DNA of 64,000 nucleotides. Source: Clavibacter sp. B3I6 (GTDB lineage: Bacteria; Actinomycetota; Actinomycetes; Actinomycetales; Microbacteriaceae). The notes under the pieces are model-generated. The model ran no database searches, had not been told where the DNA came from, and saw nothing but the letters and a program-made list of their open reading frames with translations. The position numbers and the translations under genes are program-made. How positions within the stretch are numbered: position 1 is the first letter of the stretch; the number at the start of each line of letters is the position of its first letter. Location: contig NZ_JAUSYL010000001.1 in the NCBI RefSeq assembly GCF_030816895.1, positions 1 to 64,000 of the forward strand. The letters are read 5' to 3'. Positions 15,327 through 24,023 of this stretch are shown piece by piece.

Positions 15327-16327
15327 CCGCCGCGGCCGAGGGGACCGGGGGAGCCGCGCCCGACGTCGCGCCCGAGGTCCCGGCTGCGCCCGAGGTCCCC
15401 GTCGCGCTGCGCCGCGCCGTCGACCGCTGGCTCCGCCACGTCGAGGTCGAGCGGGGCCTCTCGCGCAACACGGTCCAGGCGTACCGCCGCGACCTCGCGC
15501 GCTACACGGCGCACCTCGCGGAGGCGGGCGTCGCGGATCCCGCCGACGCGACCGCCGCGCACGTCACCGGCTTCGCGCAGCGGGTCCGCGACCCCGAGCA
15601 GGGCGGCCTCACCGCGTCGTCGCTGGCGCGCATGCTGTCGAGCGTCCGGTCGTTCCACCGCTTCCTCGTGGAGGAGGGGATCGTCGAGGTCGACGTGTCC
15701 GCCGACGCGCGGCCGCCGAAGCTGCCGAGCCGCCTCCCGAAGGCCGTCTCCATCGAGACGATGACGCGGATCCTCGACGCGACCGACGGCGACGATCCGC
15801 TCCGCGTGCGCGACAAGGCCCTCCTCGAGCTGCTGTACGCCACGGGCGCGCGCGTCAGCGAGATCACCGCGCTCACGGTCGACGACGTGCTCGGCCCGGA
15901 CGGCGCCGCCGACGAGCTGGTGCGCGTCCTCGGCAAGGGCGGCAAGCAGCGGATCGTGCCCGTGGGGTCGTTCGCGCGCCGCGCCGTGGACGCCTACCTG
16001 GTGCGGGTCCGCCCGATCCTCGCCGCGCGCGGCACCGCGACGCCCGCCCTCTTCCTCGGCCTCCGCGGGCACGCGCTATCCCGTCAGAACGCGTGGCTCG
16101 TGATCAAGGCGGCAGCCGAGCGCGCCGGCGTGACGGAGGAGATCTCCCCGCACACGTTCCGCCACTCCTTCGCGACGCACCTGCTGGCGGGCGGCGCCGA
16201 CGTGCGCGTGGTGCAGGAGCTGCTCGGGCACTCGTCGGTCGCGACCACGCAGATCTACACGCGCGTGACGGTCGACACCCTGCGCGACGTCTACACGACC
16301 GCGCACCCGCGTGCCCGCCGGGCGTGA
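15323..16327 (+). CDS. xerD: Site-specific tyrosine recombinase XerD
   Basis: 334-residue tyrosine recombinase that resolves chromosome dimers at dif. After a ~25-residue Pro/Ala-rich tail comes the SAM-like core-binding domain (ERGLSRNTVQAYRRDLARYT). The catalytic domain carries arginine in LLYATGARVSEI, lysine in LGKGGKQRIVP, HxxR in SPHTFRHSFATHLL, histidine in ELLGHSSVATTQIY, and the tyrosine nucleophile in that last motif. The chromosomal pyrG-parA context and length mark it as XerD rather than a phage integrase. A promoter-like TAGACT before parA separates it from the next operon. Confidence 0.93.
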   Translation: MTAAAEGTGGAAPDVAPEVPAAPEVPVALRRAVDRWLRHVEVERGLSRNTVQAYRRDLARYTAHLAEAGVADPADATAAHVTGFAQRVRDPEQGGLTASSLARMLSSVRSFHRFLVEEGIVEVDVSADARPPKLPSRLPKAVSIETMTRILDATDGDDPLRVRDKALLELLYATGARVSEITALTVDDVLGPDGAADELVRVLGKGGKQRIVPVGSFARRAVDAYLVRVRPILAARGTATPALFLGLRGHALSRQNAWLVIKAAAERAGVTEEISPHTFRHSFATHLLAGGADVRVVQELLGHSSVATTQIYTRVTVDTLRDVYTTAHPRARRA

Positions 16328-16341
16328 CGCGGCCTCCCCGG

Positions 16342-16347
16342 TAGACT
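16342..16347 (+). promoter_or_regulatory. -10 box upstream of parA-scpAB
   Basis: TAGACT sits in the 69-nt gap between xerD and parA, 49 nt before the GTG start. AGGAAGAG at 16383-16390 supplies a ribosome binding site. This suggests parA begins a new transcription unit through der. Confidence 0.4.
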
Positions 16348-16396
16348 CGCAGGATCCGGCGGGACCGCGCCGGAGGAGCGGCAGGAAGAGACCCAC

Positions 16397-17281
16397 GTGA
16401 CGCGCAAGCCAGATGTGACCGAGCTCCCGGGAATGGACGTCCCCGTGCTCGGACCCACCGGCCGGGAGCTGCGCGACTTCGCCGAGCCGGAGCCGCTCGC
16501 CTCGCACGGGCCCGCCAAGATCATCTCGCTCTGCAACCAGAAGGGCGGCGTCGGCAAGACGACCACCGCCATCAACCTCGGTGCCGCGTTCGCGAGCTAC
16601 GGCCGACGGGTGCTGGCCGTCGACTTCGACCCGCAGGGCGCGCTGTCCGCCGGCCTCGGCGTGCAGACCCACGACGCCGTCACGGTCTACGACCTCCTGC
16701 TCGGCACCGTGAAGGACCCGCGCGAGGCCATCCAGACCACGGGCTTCGAGGGCCTCGACATCATCCCGGCCAACATCGACCTGTCGGCGGCGGAGGTGCA
16801 TCTCGTCAACGAGGTGGCGCGCGAGCAGATCCTCGCGAGCGTGCTGCGCAAGGTGAGCGGCGACTACGACGTCATCCTCATCGACTGCCAGCCGTCCCTC
16901 GGCCTCCTCACCGTCAACGCTCTCACGGCGAGCCACGGCGTGCTGATCCCGCTCGAGTGCGAGTACTTCGCGCTCCGCGGCGTGGCCCTGCTCGTGGAGA
17001 CCATCGAGAAGGTCAAGGACCGGCTGAACCCGGGGCTCGCGCTCGACGGGATCCTCGCGACCATGTACGACTCCCGCACGCTGCACTCCCGCGAGGTGCT
17101 GCAGCGCGTGGTCGAGGCGTTCGACGACAGCGTGCTCGAGACCGTGATCGGCCGCACCGTGAAGTTCCCGGACGCGTCGGTGGCGGGCAAGCCCATCATC
17201 CAGTTCGCGCCCGAGCACCCGGCCGCGCTCGCGTACCGCAAGGTGGCGCGGGAGCTCATCGCGCGTGGCGCCGTCGCGTAG
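16397..17281 (+). CDS. ParA/Soj-family ATPase (scpAB-linked)
   Basis: 294-residue deviant Walker A ATPase. CNQKGGVGKTTTAINLG carries the P-loop, with signature lysine near residue 47; Walker A' is VLAVDFDPQGALS and the switch is VILIDCQPSLGLLT. ParA proteins load on DNA and partition cargo. No parB lies nearby; instead scpA and scpB follow immediately, an arrangement seen in many actinobacteria, suggesting a role with the SMC complex rather than the classical parAB locus near oriC. About 35 residues precede the ATPase core. Confidence 0.9.
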   Translation: MTRKPDVTELPGMDVPVLGPTGRELRDFAEPEPLASHGPAKIISLCNQKGGVGKTTTAINLGAAFASYGRRVLAVDFDPQGALSAGLGVQTHDAVTVYDLLLGTVKDPREAIQTTGFEGLDIIPANIDLSAAEVHLVNEVAREQILASVLRKVSGDYDVILIDCQPSLGLLTVNALTASHGVLIPLECEYFALRGVALLVETIEKVKDRLNPGLALDGILATMYDSRTLHSREVLQRVVEAFDDSVLETVIGRTVKFPDASVAGKPIIQFAPEHPAALAYRKVARELIARGAVA

Positions 17282-17294
17282 GGGCACGTCCCTG

Positions 17295-18119
17295 GTGGAG
17301 CCCGAGCTCCCCGACGCCCCGACCGGCACGGATCCGGAGCGCGCGTTCCGCGTCAGCATCGGCAACTTCGAGGGCCCGTTCGACCTGCTGCTCTCGCTCA
17401 TCGGCAGCCACGAGATGGACATCACCGAGGTGAGCCTCAGCCTCGTGACCCACGAGTTCATCGCGCACATCCGCGGGCTCGACGGGCCGGACGACCTCGA
17501 CGAGGCCAGCTCGTTCCTCGTCGTGGCCGCGACCCTGCTCGACCTCAAGCTCGTCGGCCTCCTGCCGCAGGGGGAGCTGGTGGACGCCGAGGACGTCGCG
17601 CTCCTCGAGGCCCGCGACCTGCTGTTCGCGCGGCTGCTGCAGTATCGCGCGTTCAAGCAGGCGGCCGCGTGGTTCCAGGAGCGGATCGCCGCCGAGTCGA
17701 CCCGCGCCTTCCGCGACGTGCCGCTCGAGGAGCGGTTCCGCGCGCAGGTGCCGGAGCTCGTCTGGACCACCTCGCCCGCCGACCTCGCCGCCATCGCGCT
17801 GCTCGCGCTCGCGCCGCGCGAGATCCCGACCGTGGGGCTCGACCACCTGCACGCGCCGCTCGTGAGCATCCGCGAGCAGGCCGCCGTGGTCGTCGCGCGG
17901 CTGCGGGACGGGGAGCCGGTCACGTTCCGCGAGCTCGTGGCCGACGCGGGGCTCACGGGCGTCGTGATCGCGCGGTTCCTCGCGGTTCTCGAGCTGTACC
18001 GGGTCGCCGCGATCGAGTTCGACCAGCCGGAGGCGCTCGGCGAGCTCACGCTCACCTGGACCGCCGAGAGCTGGTCCGACGACGCGCTCGCGAGCCTGGG
18101 GGCCGGCTATGACAGCTGA
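17295..18119 (+). CDS. scpA: Segregation and condensation protein ScpA
   Basis: 274-residue kleisin of the SMC-ScpAB condensin. The N-terminal SMC-binding region has FRVSIGNFEGPFDLLLSLIG followed by EMDITEVSLSLVTHEFI. The ScpB-binding middle and the C-terminal winged helix (FRELVADAGLTGVVIARFLA, LELYRVAAIEFDQ) are present. GTG 17295 has AGGGG about 10 nt upstream; an in-frame GTG at 17265 inside parA would add 10 residues and is the alternative. It overlaps scpB by 11 nt. Confidence 0.92.
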   Translation: MEPELPDAPTGTDPERAFRVSIGNFEGPFDLLLSLIGSHEMDITEVSLSLVTHEFIAHIRGLDGPDDLDEASSFLVVAATLLDLKLVGLLPQGELVDAEDVALLEARDLLFARLLQYRAFKQAAAWFQERIAAESTRAFRDVPLEERFRAQVPELVWTTSPADLAAIALLALAPREIPTVGLDHLHAPLVSIREQAAVVVARLRDGEPVTFRELVADAGLTGVVIARFLAVLELYRVAAIEFDQPEALGELTLTWTAESWSDDALASLGAGYDS

Positions 18120-18732
18120 GCCGGATCCCGTGGACGCGGACGTGGACGCGGGCGCCGTCGACGGCCGGCCCGACGCCCCGCTCGACCTCGACCGCGCGCT
18201 CGAGGCGCTGCTCATGGTCGCCGACGAGCCGCAGAGCGTCACGACGCTCGCGACCGCCACCTCGACGCCCGTGAAGGAGGTGCGGCGCTCCATCCAGCGC
18301 CTCGTCGACGACTTCGACGGTCGGACCGGGGGAGTGCGCCGCGGCTTCGAGCTGCGCGAGGTCGGCGGCGGCTGGCGCGTGTACGTGCGGCCCGAGTACG
18401 ACGTGGTCGTGCGCGACCACGTGCTCACCCAGAACCCCACCCGCCTCTCGCAGGCGGCCCTCGAGACGCTCGCGGTGATCGCCTACAAGCAGCCGATCAG
18501 CCGCAGCCAGGTCGCCGCCATCCGCGCCGTGAACGTCGACTCGGTGGTGCGGACGCTGCTCGCGCGGGGCCTCGTGACCGAGGCCTACACCGACGGCGAG
18601 ACCGGCGCGATCCATTACGGTACGACAGACCACCTGCTCACGCAGCTCGGCATCAACTCGCTCGACGAGCTCCCCCCGATCTCCCCGTTGCTCCCCGACG
18701 GGGCGGAAGGCTTCCATGACCCCCTCCACTGA
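18109..18732 (+). CDS. scpB: Segregation and condensation protein ScpB
   Basis: 207-residue partner of ScpA with two winged-helix domains. The first covers LDRALEALLMVADEPQSVTT to ~residue 90, and the second begins LSQAALETLAVIAYKQPISR. The VNVDSVVRTLLARGLV segment (after QVAAIRA) is a family hallmark. Around 30 acidic and alanine-rich residues precede the domain. ATG 18109 overlaps the end of scpA and the gene overlaps the rluB start by 17 nt, so translation is tightly coupled. Confidence 0.93.
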   Translation: MTAEPDPVDADVDAGAVDGRPDAPLDLDRALEALLMVADEPQSVTTLATATSTPVKEVRRSIQRLVDDFDGRTGGVRRGFELREVGGGWRVYVRPEYDVVVRDHVLTQNPTRLSQAALETLAVIAYKQPISRSQVAAIRAVNVDSVVRTLLARGLVTEAYTDGETGAIHYGTTDHLLTQLGINSLDELPPISPLLPDGAEGFHDPLH

Positions 18733-19594
18733 GAACAGCCACGCCTGGCAGCCCCACTCGAACGCACAGGCCGACGAGCCGGTGCAGGGCGTCCGCCTGC
18801 AGAAGGTGATGGCCGCCGCGGGCGTCGCCAGCCGCCGCGTCTGCGAGGACATGATCGCCGCCGGTCGCGTCACCGTGAACGGCGAGGTCGTCACCGAGCC
18901 CGGCCGCCGGATCGACCCGGACGTGGACGAGGTCGCGGTCGACGACCAGGCCGTGCAGCTCGACACCTCCAAGCGCTACCTGATGCTCAACAAGCCCGTC
19001 GGCATCTACTCCTCGCTGCGCGACGAGCGCGGCCGGCCCGACCTCCGCGAGTTCACCGAGGAGTTCGAGGAGCGCCTGTTCAACGTCGGCCGCCTCGACG
19101 CGGAGACGAGCGGCCTGCTGATCCTCACCAACGACGGCGACCTCGCGCACGTGCTCGCGCACCCGTCGTTCGGCGTGCTGAAGACGTACATCGCCAAGGT
19201 CACCGGTCGGGTCACGCCGCAGACGATCCAGCGGCTCACGCAGGGCGTCGACCTCGAGGACGGGCCGATCCAGGCGGATCGCGCGCGCATCCTCTCGGGC
19301 GGCGGCGACCAGACGCTCGTGGAGATCACGCTGCACTCGGGCCGCAACCGCATCGTCCGCCGCATGCTCGACGAGGTCGGCCACCCGGTGGAGGAGCTCG
19401 TGCGCCGCCAGTTCGGGCCGCTGCACCTCGGATCCCTCGGGGTCGGCCGCGTGCGCGACCTGACGTCCGACGAGCTCGGCCAGCTCCTCACCATCTCCCG
19501 CGAGGCCCGCGCGCAGGCCGGACCCGCGAACCCGCAGGGCGCCGGCGCGGCCGCCGAGGCGCAGGGGGACGTCGACCGCGAGGACGGCGAGTGA
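18716..19594 (+). CDS. rluB: rRNA pseudouridine synthase, RsuA/RluB family
   Basis: 292-residue pseudouridine synthase. The S4 domain begins at ~residue 25 ([20 protein letters not shown]) and the catalytic domain contains the aspartate motif [33 protein letters not shown] is the other conserved block. RluB modifies 23S U2605 in E. coli; the exact target here is inferred. A low-complexity Ala/Gly tail of ~25 residues ends the protein. ATG 18716 overlaps scpB, and GTGA overlap joins it to tyrA. Confidence 0.9.
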   Translation: MTPSTENSHAWQPHSNAQADEPVQGVRLQKVMAAAGVASRRVCEDMIAAGRVTVNGEVVTEPGRRIDPDVDEVAVDDQAVQLDTSKRYLMLNKPVGIYSSLRDERGRPDLREFTEEFEERLFNVGRLDAETSGLLILTNDGDLAHVLAHPSFGVLKTYIAKVTGRVTPQTIQRLTQGVDLEDGPIQADRARILSGGGDQTLVEITLHSGRNRIVRRMLDEVGHPVEELVRRQFGPLHLGSLGVGRVRDLTSDELGQLLTISREARAQAGPANPQGAGAAAEAQGDVDREDGE

Positions 19595-20709
19595 GCGATC
19601 AGGCCGCCTCCCCGGAGGCGACCGACACGCGCGTGCAGGGGACCGTCCGCATCGTCGGCACAGGTCTCCTCGGCACGAGCATCGCCCTCGGGCTCCGAGC
19701 CCGCGGCGTCGACGTGGTGCTCGCCGACGCGTCGCCGACCACGCTCCGCCTCGCCGCCGACATGGGGGCGGGACGCATCGCCGACGTCGGCGCCGCGCCC
19801 GACCGCCCGTCGCTCGTCGTGGTGTGCGTGCCGCCGGACGTGACCGCGCGCGTGGTCGCGGCCGAGCTGGACGCGCACCCGGACGCGCTCGTCACCGACG
19901 TCGCGAGCGTGAAGGCCGCCCCGCTCGAGGAGCTGCGCGCCCTGGGCGCCGACCTCTCCCGCTACCTCGGGTCGCACCCGCTCGCCGGGCGCGAACGCGG
20001 CGGCCCCGTCTCCGCGACGGGCGACCTCTTCCTCGGCCGGCCCTGGGTCATCGCCGGGCACGGCGGCATCAGCTACACCGCGGGCGCGCCCGTCGAGCAG
20101 CTGATCCTCGACCTCGGCGCCGTCCCCATCGAGATGACGGCGGAGGAGCACGACGCCTCCGTGGCGCTCGTGTCGCACGTGCCGCAGATCGTCGCGAGCC
20201 TGCTCGCGTCGCGGCTGACGGACGGATCCGGCACCGCCCTCGGCCTGTCCGGGCAGGGCCTCCGCGACACCACGCGCATCGCGTCGAGCGACGCGTCGCT
20301 GTGGGTGCAGATCCTCGGCGCCAACGCGTCGCGCATCGTGCCGATCCTCCGCGCCATGCGCACCGACCTCGACGAGGTCATCGACGCGCTCGACGACGTC
20401 GACGCGCAGGGCGCCCGGCTCCGGGTGGCCGAGCGGATCCAGGCGGGCAACGCCGGCGTCGCCCGCATCCCCGGCAAGCACGGGCAGGACCGCCGCTTCG
20501 CCGCGATCACCGTGATGATCGACGACCGCCCCGGCCAGCTGGCCGCGCTGATCTCCGACGTGGGCGCCGCCGACGTCAGCATCGAGGACCTGCGCCTCGA
20601 GCACTCGCAGGGCGCGCAGGTGGGTCTCGTCGAGATCGCCGTGCTGCCCGAGGCCCGCGACCGCCTGGTCGCGCGGCTCGACGAACGGAACTGGAGGATC
20701 GCCGGATGA
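19591..20709 (+). CDS. tyrA: Prephenate dehydrogenase
   Basis: 372-residue NAD(P)-dependent enzyme of tyrosine synthesis. The Rossmann start is [49 protein letters not shown] (with the substrate-binding His and Arg) and [17 protein letters not shown] are prephenate/arogenate dehydrogenase signatures. Residues ~300-372 form an ACT domain ([20 protein letters not shown]), implying feedback control by an aromatic amino acid. It overlaps rluB and cmk by 4 nt each. Confidence 0.92.
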   Translation: MSDQAASPEATDTRVQGTVRIVGTGLLGTSIALGLRARGVDVVLADASPTTLRLAADMGAGRIADVGAAPDRPSLVVVCVPPDVTARVVAAELDAHPDALVTDVASVKAAPLEELRALGADLSRYLGSHPLAGRERGGPVSATGDLFLGRPWVIAGHGGISYTAGAPVEQLILDLGAVPIEMTAEEHDASVALVSHVPQIVASLLASRLTDGSGTALGLSGQGLRDTTRIASSDASLWVQILGANASRIVPILRAMRTDLDEVIDALDDVDAQGARLRVAERIQAGNAGVARIPGKHGQDRRFAAITVMIDDRPGQLAALISDVGAADVSIEDLRLEHSQGAQVGLVEIAVLPEARDRLVARLDERNWRIAG

Positions 20710-22085
20710 CCGGACGAGACATGCCCGCCGACGACACCACCGTGCCCGGGACGGAGGCGAGCGAGGCGCCCGCGCCGGACGCGCTCGCGCCGGACGCGCC
20801 CGGGGCCGACCCGCTGGAGGACGTCCTGCTGGTGGACGCCACGCTCAACCGCACGGTCGTCGCCGTCGACGGCCCCGCCGGCAGCGGGAAGTCGAGCGTG
20901 AGCCGCGCTGCCGCGCGCGCCCTCGGCTTCGACTACCAGGACACGGGCGCCGCGTACCGCGCGCTCAGCTGGTTCGCGCTGGAGAGCGGCGTCGACACCG
21001 AGGACCCCGCGACGGTCACGAGCCTCATCGAGGGCTTCGAGTACGACATCGCGATCGACCCGTCCGAGACGCGCGTCACCGTCCGCGGCACCGACGTCAC
21101 GGAGGCCATCCGCACGCCCCGCGTGTCCGCCGTCGTGAGCCGCGTGGCCCGCGTGCCGGAGGTGCGCCACTACATGGTGGAGCTGTTCCGCTCGCTCATG
21201 GCATCGAGCGACAAGCCCGGCATCGTGGTCGAGGGGCGCGACATCACGACCGTCGTCGCACCGGACGCGCAGGTGCGCATTCTGCTGACGGCCTCCCCGG
21301 AAGCTAGGATGAGGAGGCGTTCCGCGGAGACGACCGACCAGTCGGCCGCCGCGGTCGGCGAATCACTCGCCTCCCGGGATCGGGCCGACTCGCAGGTCGT
21401 CGATTTCATGAACGCCGCAGATGGTGTGACCACCATCGACTCCACGGAGATCGACTTCGACCAGACCGTCCAGGCGGTGGTCGATCTCGTTCACGCACGA
21501 AACAGATTGAGGCGCGGCCCGGTGACGGGCCGACACGCCAGAGGAACAACATGGCTGATCACGACGACGACTTCCCCGAGCTCGACAGCGGGCTCTCCGA
21601 GCGCCTGTCGAGCATCGACGAGGAGCTGGCCGCGCAGCGCGCGCAGACGCTCCGCGCAGGGCTCGAGGACTACGAGCTGGAGGACGAGGACCTGGAGGTC
21701 CTCGAGTCCGCCACCGACGACCCGGACCAGGTCACGTACCTGCCGGCGCTGCCCGTGCTCGCGGTCGTGGGCCGCCCGAACGTGGGCAAGTCGGCGCTCA
21801 TCAACCGGATCCTCGGCCGCCGCGAGGCCGTCGTCGAGGACACCCCCGGCGTCACGCGCGACCGCGTCTCCTACAAGGCCGAGTACGCCGGCCGCTGGTT
21901 CACCCTGGTGGACACCGGCGGCTGGGAGCCCGACGCCAAGGGCATCAACGCGTCCGTGGCCATGCAGGCCGAGATCGCGATGGACCTCGCCGACGCCGTG
22001 CTCTTCGTCGTCGACGCGAACGTGGGCGCCACGAGCACGGACGAGCACGTCGTCCGCCTGCTCCGCAAGACCAAGAAGACGGTGA
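20706..22085 (+). CDS. cmk: Cytidylate kinase with no stop codon before der
   Basis: (d)CMP kinase with P-loop [36 protein letters not shown] and [15 protein letters not shown]. The ATG at 20706 overlaps the tyrA stop by 4 nt. The kinase domain ends near [13 protein letters not shown] (about 21505, residue ~266). The frame then has no stop: it continues through the der start and 534 nt into der in another frame, stopping at TGA 22083. The extension is arbitrary Ser/Arg/Thr-rich sequence and not a domain. A +1 shift would stop at TGA 21508-21510, a natural end; a shift to the der frame would give a Cmk-Der fusion, which some actinobacteria have. Either a base error, a recent frameshift or recoding is possible. 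The true C-terminus is uncertain. Confidence 0.8.
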   Translation: MTGRDMPADDTTVPGTEASEAPAPDALAPDAPGADPLEDVLLVDATLNRTVVAVDGPAGSGKSSVSRAAARALGFDYQDTGAAYRALSWFALESGVDTEDPATVTSLIEGFEYDIAIDPSETRVTVRGTDVTEAIRTPRVSAVVSRVARVPEVRHYMVELFRSLMASSDKPGIVVEGRDITTVVAPDAQVRILLTASPEARMRRRSAETTDQSAAAVGESLASRDRADSQVVDFMNAADGVTTIDSTEIDFDQTVQAVVDLVHARNRLRRGPVTGRHARGTTWLITTTTSPSSTAGSPSACRASTRSWPRSARRRSAQGSRTTSWRTRTWRSSSPPPTTRTRSRTCRRCPCSRSWAARTWASRRSSTGSSAAARPSSRTPPASRATASPTRPSTPAAGSPWWTPAAGSPTPRASTRPWPCRPRSRWTSPTPCSSSSTRTWAPRARTSTSSACSARPRRR

Positions 22086-23059
22086 TCCTCGCGGCCAACA
22101 AGGTCGACGACGCGCGCCAGGAGCCGAACGCCGCCACGCTGTGGTCGCTCGGCCTCGGCGAGCCGCACCCCGTCTCCGCGCTGCACGGCCGCGGCGTCGC
22201 GGACCTGCTCGACCTGGTGCTGAAGACCCTGCCGCTCGTCTCCAAGGTCGCCAAGGAGGAGGTCGGCGGTCCCCGCCGCGTCGCCATCCTCGGCCGCCCG
22301 AACGTCGGCAAGTCGAGCCTGCTCAACAAGGCTGCGGGCGAGGAGCGCGTGGTCGTCAACGAGCTCGCCGGCACCACGCGCGATCCCGTCGACGAGCAGG
22401 TGGAGATCGCCGGCAAGGTGTGGCGCTTCGTCGACACCGCCGGCATCCGCCGCCGCATGCACCTCGCCCAGGGCGCCGACTTCTACGCGTCGCTCCGCAC
22501 GAGCGCGGCACTGGAGAAGGCGGAGGTCGCGGTCGTCATGATCGACGTCTCCGAGGTCATCAGCGAGCAGGACATCCGCATCATCGAGCTGGTGCTCGAG
22601 TCGGGCCGCGCGCTCGTGCTGGCGTTCAACAAGTGGGACCTCCTCGACGACGAGCGTCGCCGCTACCTCGAGCGCGAGATCGAGACCGACCTCGCGCACG
22701 TGTCGTGGGCGCCGCGCGTCAACATCTCGGCGCGCACCGGCCGCCACATGGAGAAGCTCGTGCCGGCGCTCGAGACGGCGCTGGAGTCGTGGGACACCCG
22801 CATCGCGACGGGCAAGTTCAACGCGTTCCTCGCCGAGCTCACCGCGGCGCACCCGCACCCCGTGCGCGGCGGCAAGCAGCCGCGCATCCTGTTCGGCACG
22901 CAGGCCTCGAGCCGTCCGCCGACATTCGTGCTCTTCACGACCGGGTACCTCGACCCGCAGTACCGCCGCTACATCCAGCGCCGCCTGCGCGAGATCTACG
23001 GCTTCGAGGGCAGCCCGATCATCGTCAACATGCGCGTGCGGGAGAAGCGGAAGCGCTAG
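21551..23059 (+). CDS. der: Ribosome assembly GTPase Der (EngA)
   Basis: 502-residue protein with two consecutive GTPase domains and a KH-like C-terminus. G1/P-loop one is [16 protein letters not shown], with [10 protein letters not shown] and switch DTGG. G1 two is [18 protein letters not shown], with NKWDLLDDE as NKxD. The KH-like region ends in [10 protein letters not shown]. Der matures the 50S subunit. An acidic ~60-residue N-terminal extension ([15 protein letters not shown]) precedes domain one. AGAGGAAC 5-10 nt before ATG 21551 is a fair ribosome binding site. The upstream in-frame sequence is open back into cmk, so fusion by frameshift cannot be excluded. Confidence 0.95.
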   Translation: MADHDDDFPELDSGLSERLSSIDEELAAQRAQTLRAGLEDYELEDEDLEVLESATDDPDQVTYLPALPVLAVVGRPNVGKSALINRILGRREAVVEDTPGVTRDRVSYKAEYAGRWFTLVDTGGWEPDAKGINASVAMQAEIAMDLADAVLFVVDANVGATSTDEHVVRLLRKTKKTVILAANKVDDARQEPNAATLWSLGLGEPHPVSALHGRGVADLLDLVLKTLPLVSKVAKEEVGGPRRVAILGRPNVGKSSLLNKAAGEERVVVNELAGTTRDPVDEQVEIAGKVWRFVDTAGIRRRMHLAQGADFYASLRTSAALEKAEVAVVMIDVSEVISEQDIRIIELVLESGRALVLAFNKWDLLDDERRRYLEREIETDLAHVSWAPRVNISARTGRHMEKLVPALETALESWDTRIATGKFNAFLAELTAAHPHPVRGGKQPRILFGTQASSRPPTFVLFTTGYLDPQYRRYIQRRLREIYGFEGSPIIVNMRVREKRKR

Positions 23060-23112
23060 CGAGCGCGGCGCGGAAGCGCTAGCACGCGCTCCCGCGGGCT
23101 CCGGCTCGCAGT

Positions 23113-23163
23113 ACGACGGACGGCGTCGATCCCTTGTCGGGGTCGGCGCCGTCCGTCGTCGTG
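23113..23163. terminator. Stem-loop terminator, copy 1 of a duplicated 49-nt element
   Basis: ACGACGGACGGCG (23113-23125) pairs perfectly with CGCCGTCCGTCGT (23147-23159). It lies between convergent der and the orphan minus-strand gene and can serve both. The 49 nt at 23115-23163 recur at 23962-24010 with one mismatch. Confidence 0.7.
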
Positions 23164-23165
23164 CG

Positions 23166-23876
23166 TCAGCGGCCGGGCGCGGAGGCCGGCTGCAGGAACA
23201 CGGTCAGCTCGAGGGCGGTGGCGGGCACGTCCTCGAGGGCCACGGCCATCTCGGGGGTCACCCGCTGCACGGATGCGGTCGACCGGCACACCCCGTCGCG
23301 GTCGGTCGACTCGCCGACGGAGCCGAGGATCTCCTCGGGGGTCACAGCGGTGATCCTCCGGCTCGCCGTCACCAGCTCCGCGGTCGAATGCGGCGCACGG
23401 CGCACGACCAGGTGGTCGAAGATCGGCTCCAGCCTCTCCCTCGCCAGCCGCACGTCTGTCGCCGTGACGGTGGCGGACCGGCTGTCGGCGGTGATCTCCA
23501 GGTGGACCCCCACGATCACGCCCCTCTCGCGGAGCGCCCGCAGGGCCGTCGTGATCTCGGAGCTCGGGGGATCGCCGTGGTCCATGGTGCCCACCGGTGC
23601 GACGGGACCCTCGTCGACCGCCCGGGAGACCGCGACCGACCTGCCCGTCCAGACGCCCGTCAGGCGTGCGTGCCGCGCCTCGGCGTCCGGCCACGCGGGC
23701 GTGTCGGCGCCGCCGCCGTCCAGCCGCACGACCAGGGGCTGGTCCAGCATGACTCCGGGGAGGAGGTCGGGGTGCAGCGGTCCCAGCAGCAACCCTCGAT
23801 CCCTGCCGTCCGTGACGACGATGCCCGAGACCGTCACCTCGTCCCCGGGGCGGAGGACGAGCGGCCATGCGTTCAT
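23166..23876 (-). CDS. Orphan protein of unknown function
   Basis: 236-residue protein starting at ATG 23876, chosen because GAGGGA lies 9 nt upstream; GTG 23903 would add nine residues without a ribosome binding site. The first ~45 residues (LRPGDEVTVSGIVVTDGRDR) suggest a small beta domain. A middle helix-strand segment (SSEITTALRALRERGVIVGV, LEITADSRSATVTATDV) and a final beta-rich segment (ALELTVFLQP) follow. There is no signal peptide, membrane helix or recognisable catalytic motif. It stands alone, boxed in by two copies of a 49-nt hairpin, which suggests it arrived as a unit in this lineage. Codon use is like the host. Confidence 0.65.
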   Translation of the reverse strand: MNAWPLVLRPGDEVTVSGIVVTDGRDRGLLLGPLHPDLLPGVMLDQPLVVRLDGGGADTPAWPDAEARHARLTGVWTGRSVAVSRAVDEGPVAPVGTMDHGDPPSSEITTALRALRERGVIVGVHLEITADSRSATVTATDVRLARERLEPIFDHLVVRRAPHSTAELVTASRRITAVTPEEILGSVGESTDRDGVCRSTASVQRVTPEMAVALEDVPATALELTVFLQPASAPGR

Positions 23877-23961
23877 GCGTCGACGTCCCTCGTCCGATGC
23901 CACCTCGTGCAGTGGGTCGCTCGCGCTCCCTGTCTCAGGAGCCTCGTGTCCTCGAAGCGTA

Positions 23962-24010
23962 GACGGACGGCGTCGATCCCCTGTCGGGGTCGGCGCCGTC
24001 CGTCGTCGTG
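23962..24010. terminator. Stem-loop terminator, copy 2 of the duplicated element
   Basis: GACGGACGGCG (23962-23972) pairs with CGCCGTCCGTC across the conserved TCGATCCCCTGTCGGGGTCGG centre. The 49 nt match 23115-23163 at 48 positions. It sits 14 nt past the stop of the monooxygenase gene at 24024, so it is probably that gene's own terminator. Confidence 0.65.
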
Positions 24011-24023
24011 GGGCCGGTGCGGA

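Noticed and set aside
21290..21320. TAGGAT followed by GAGGAGG inside cmk, resembling a promoter and ribosome binding site
   Set aside because: It lies in a conserved coding part of the kinase ([12 protein letters not shown]) and no separate start downstream gives a known protein.
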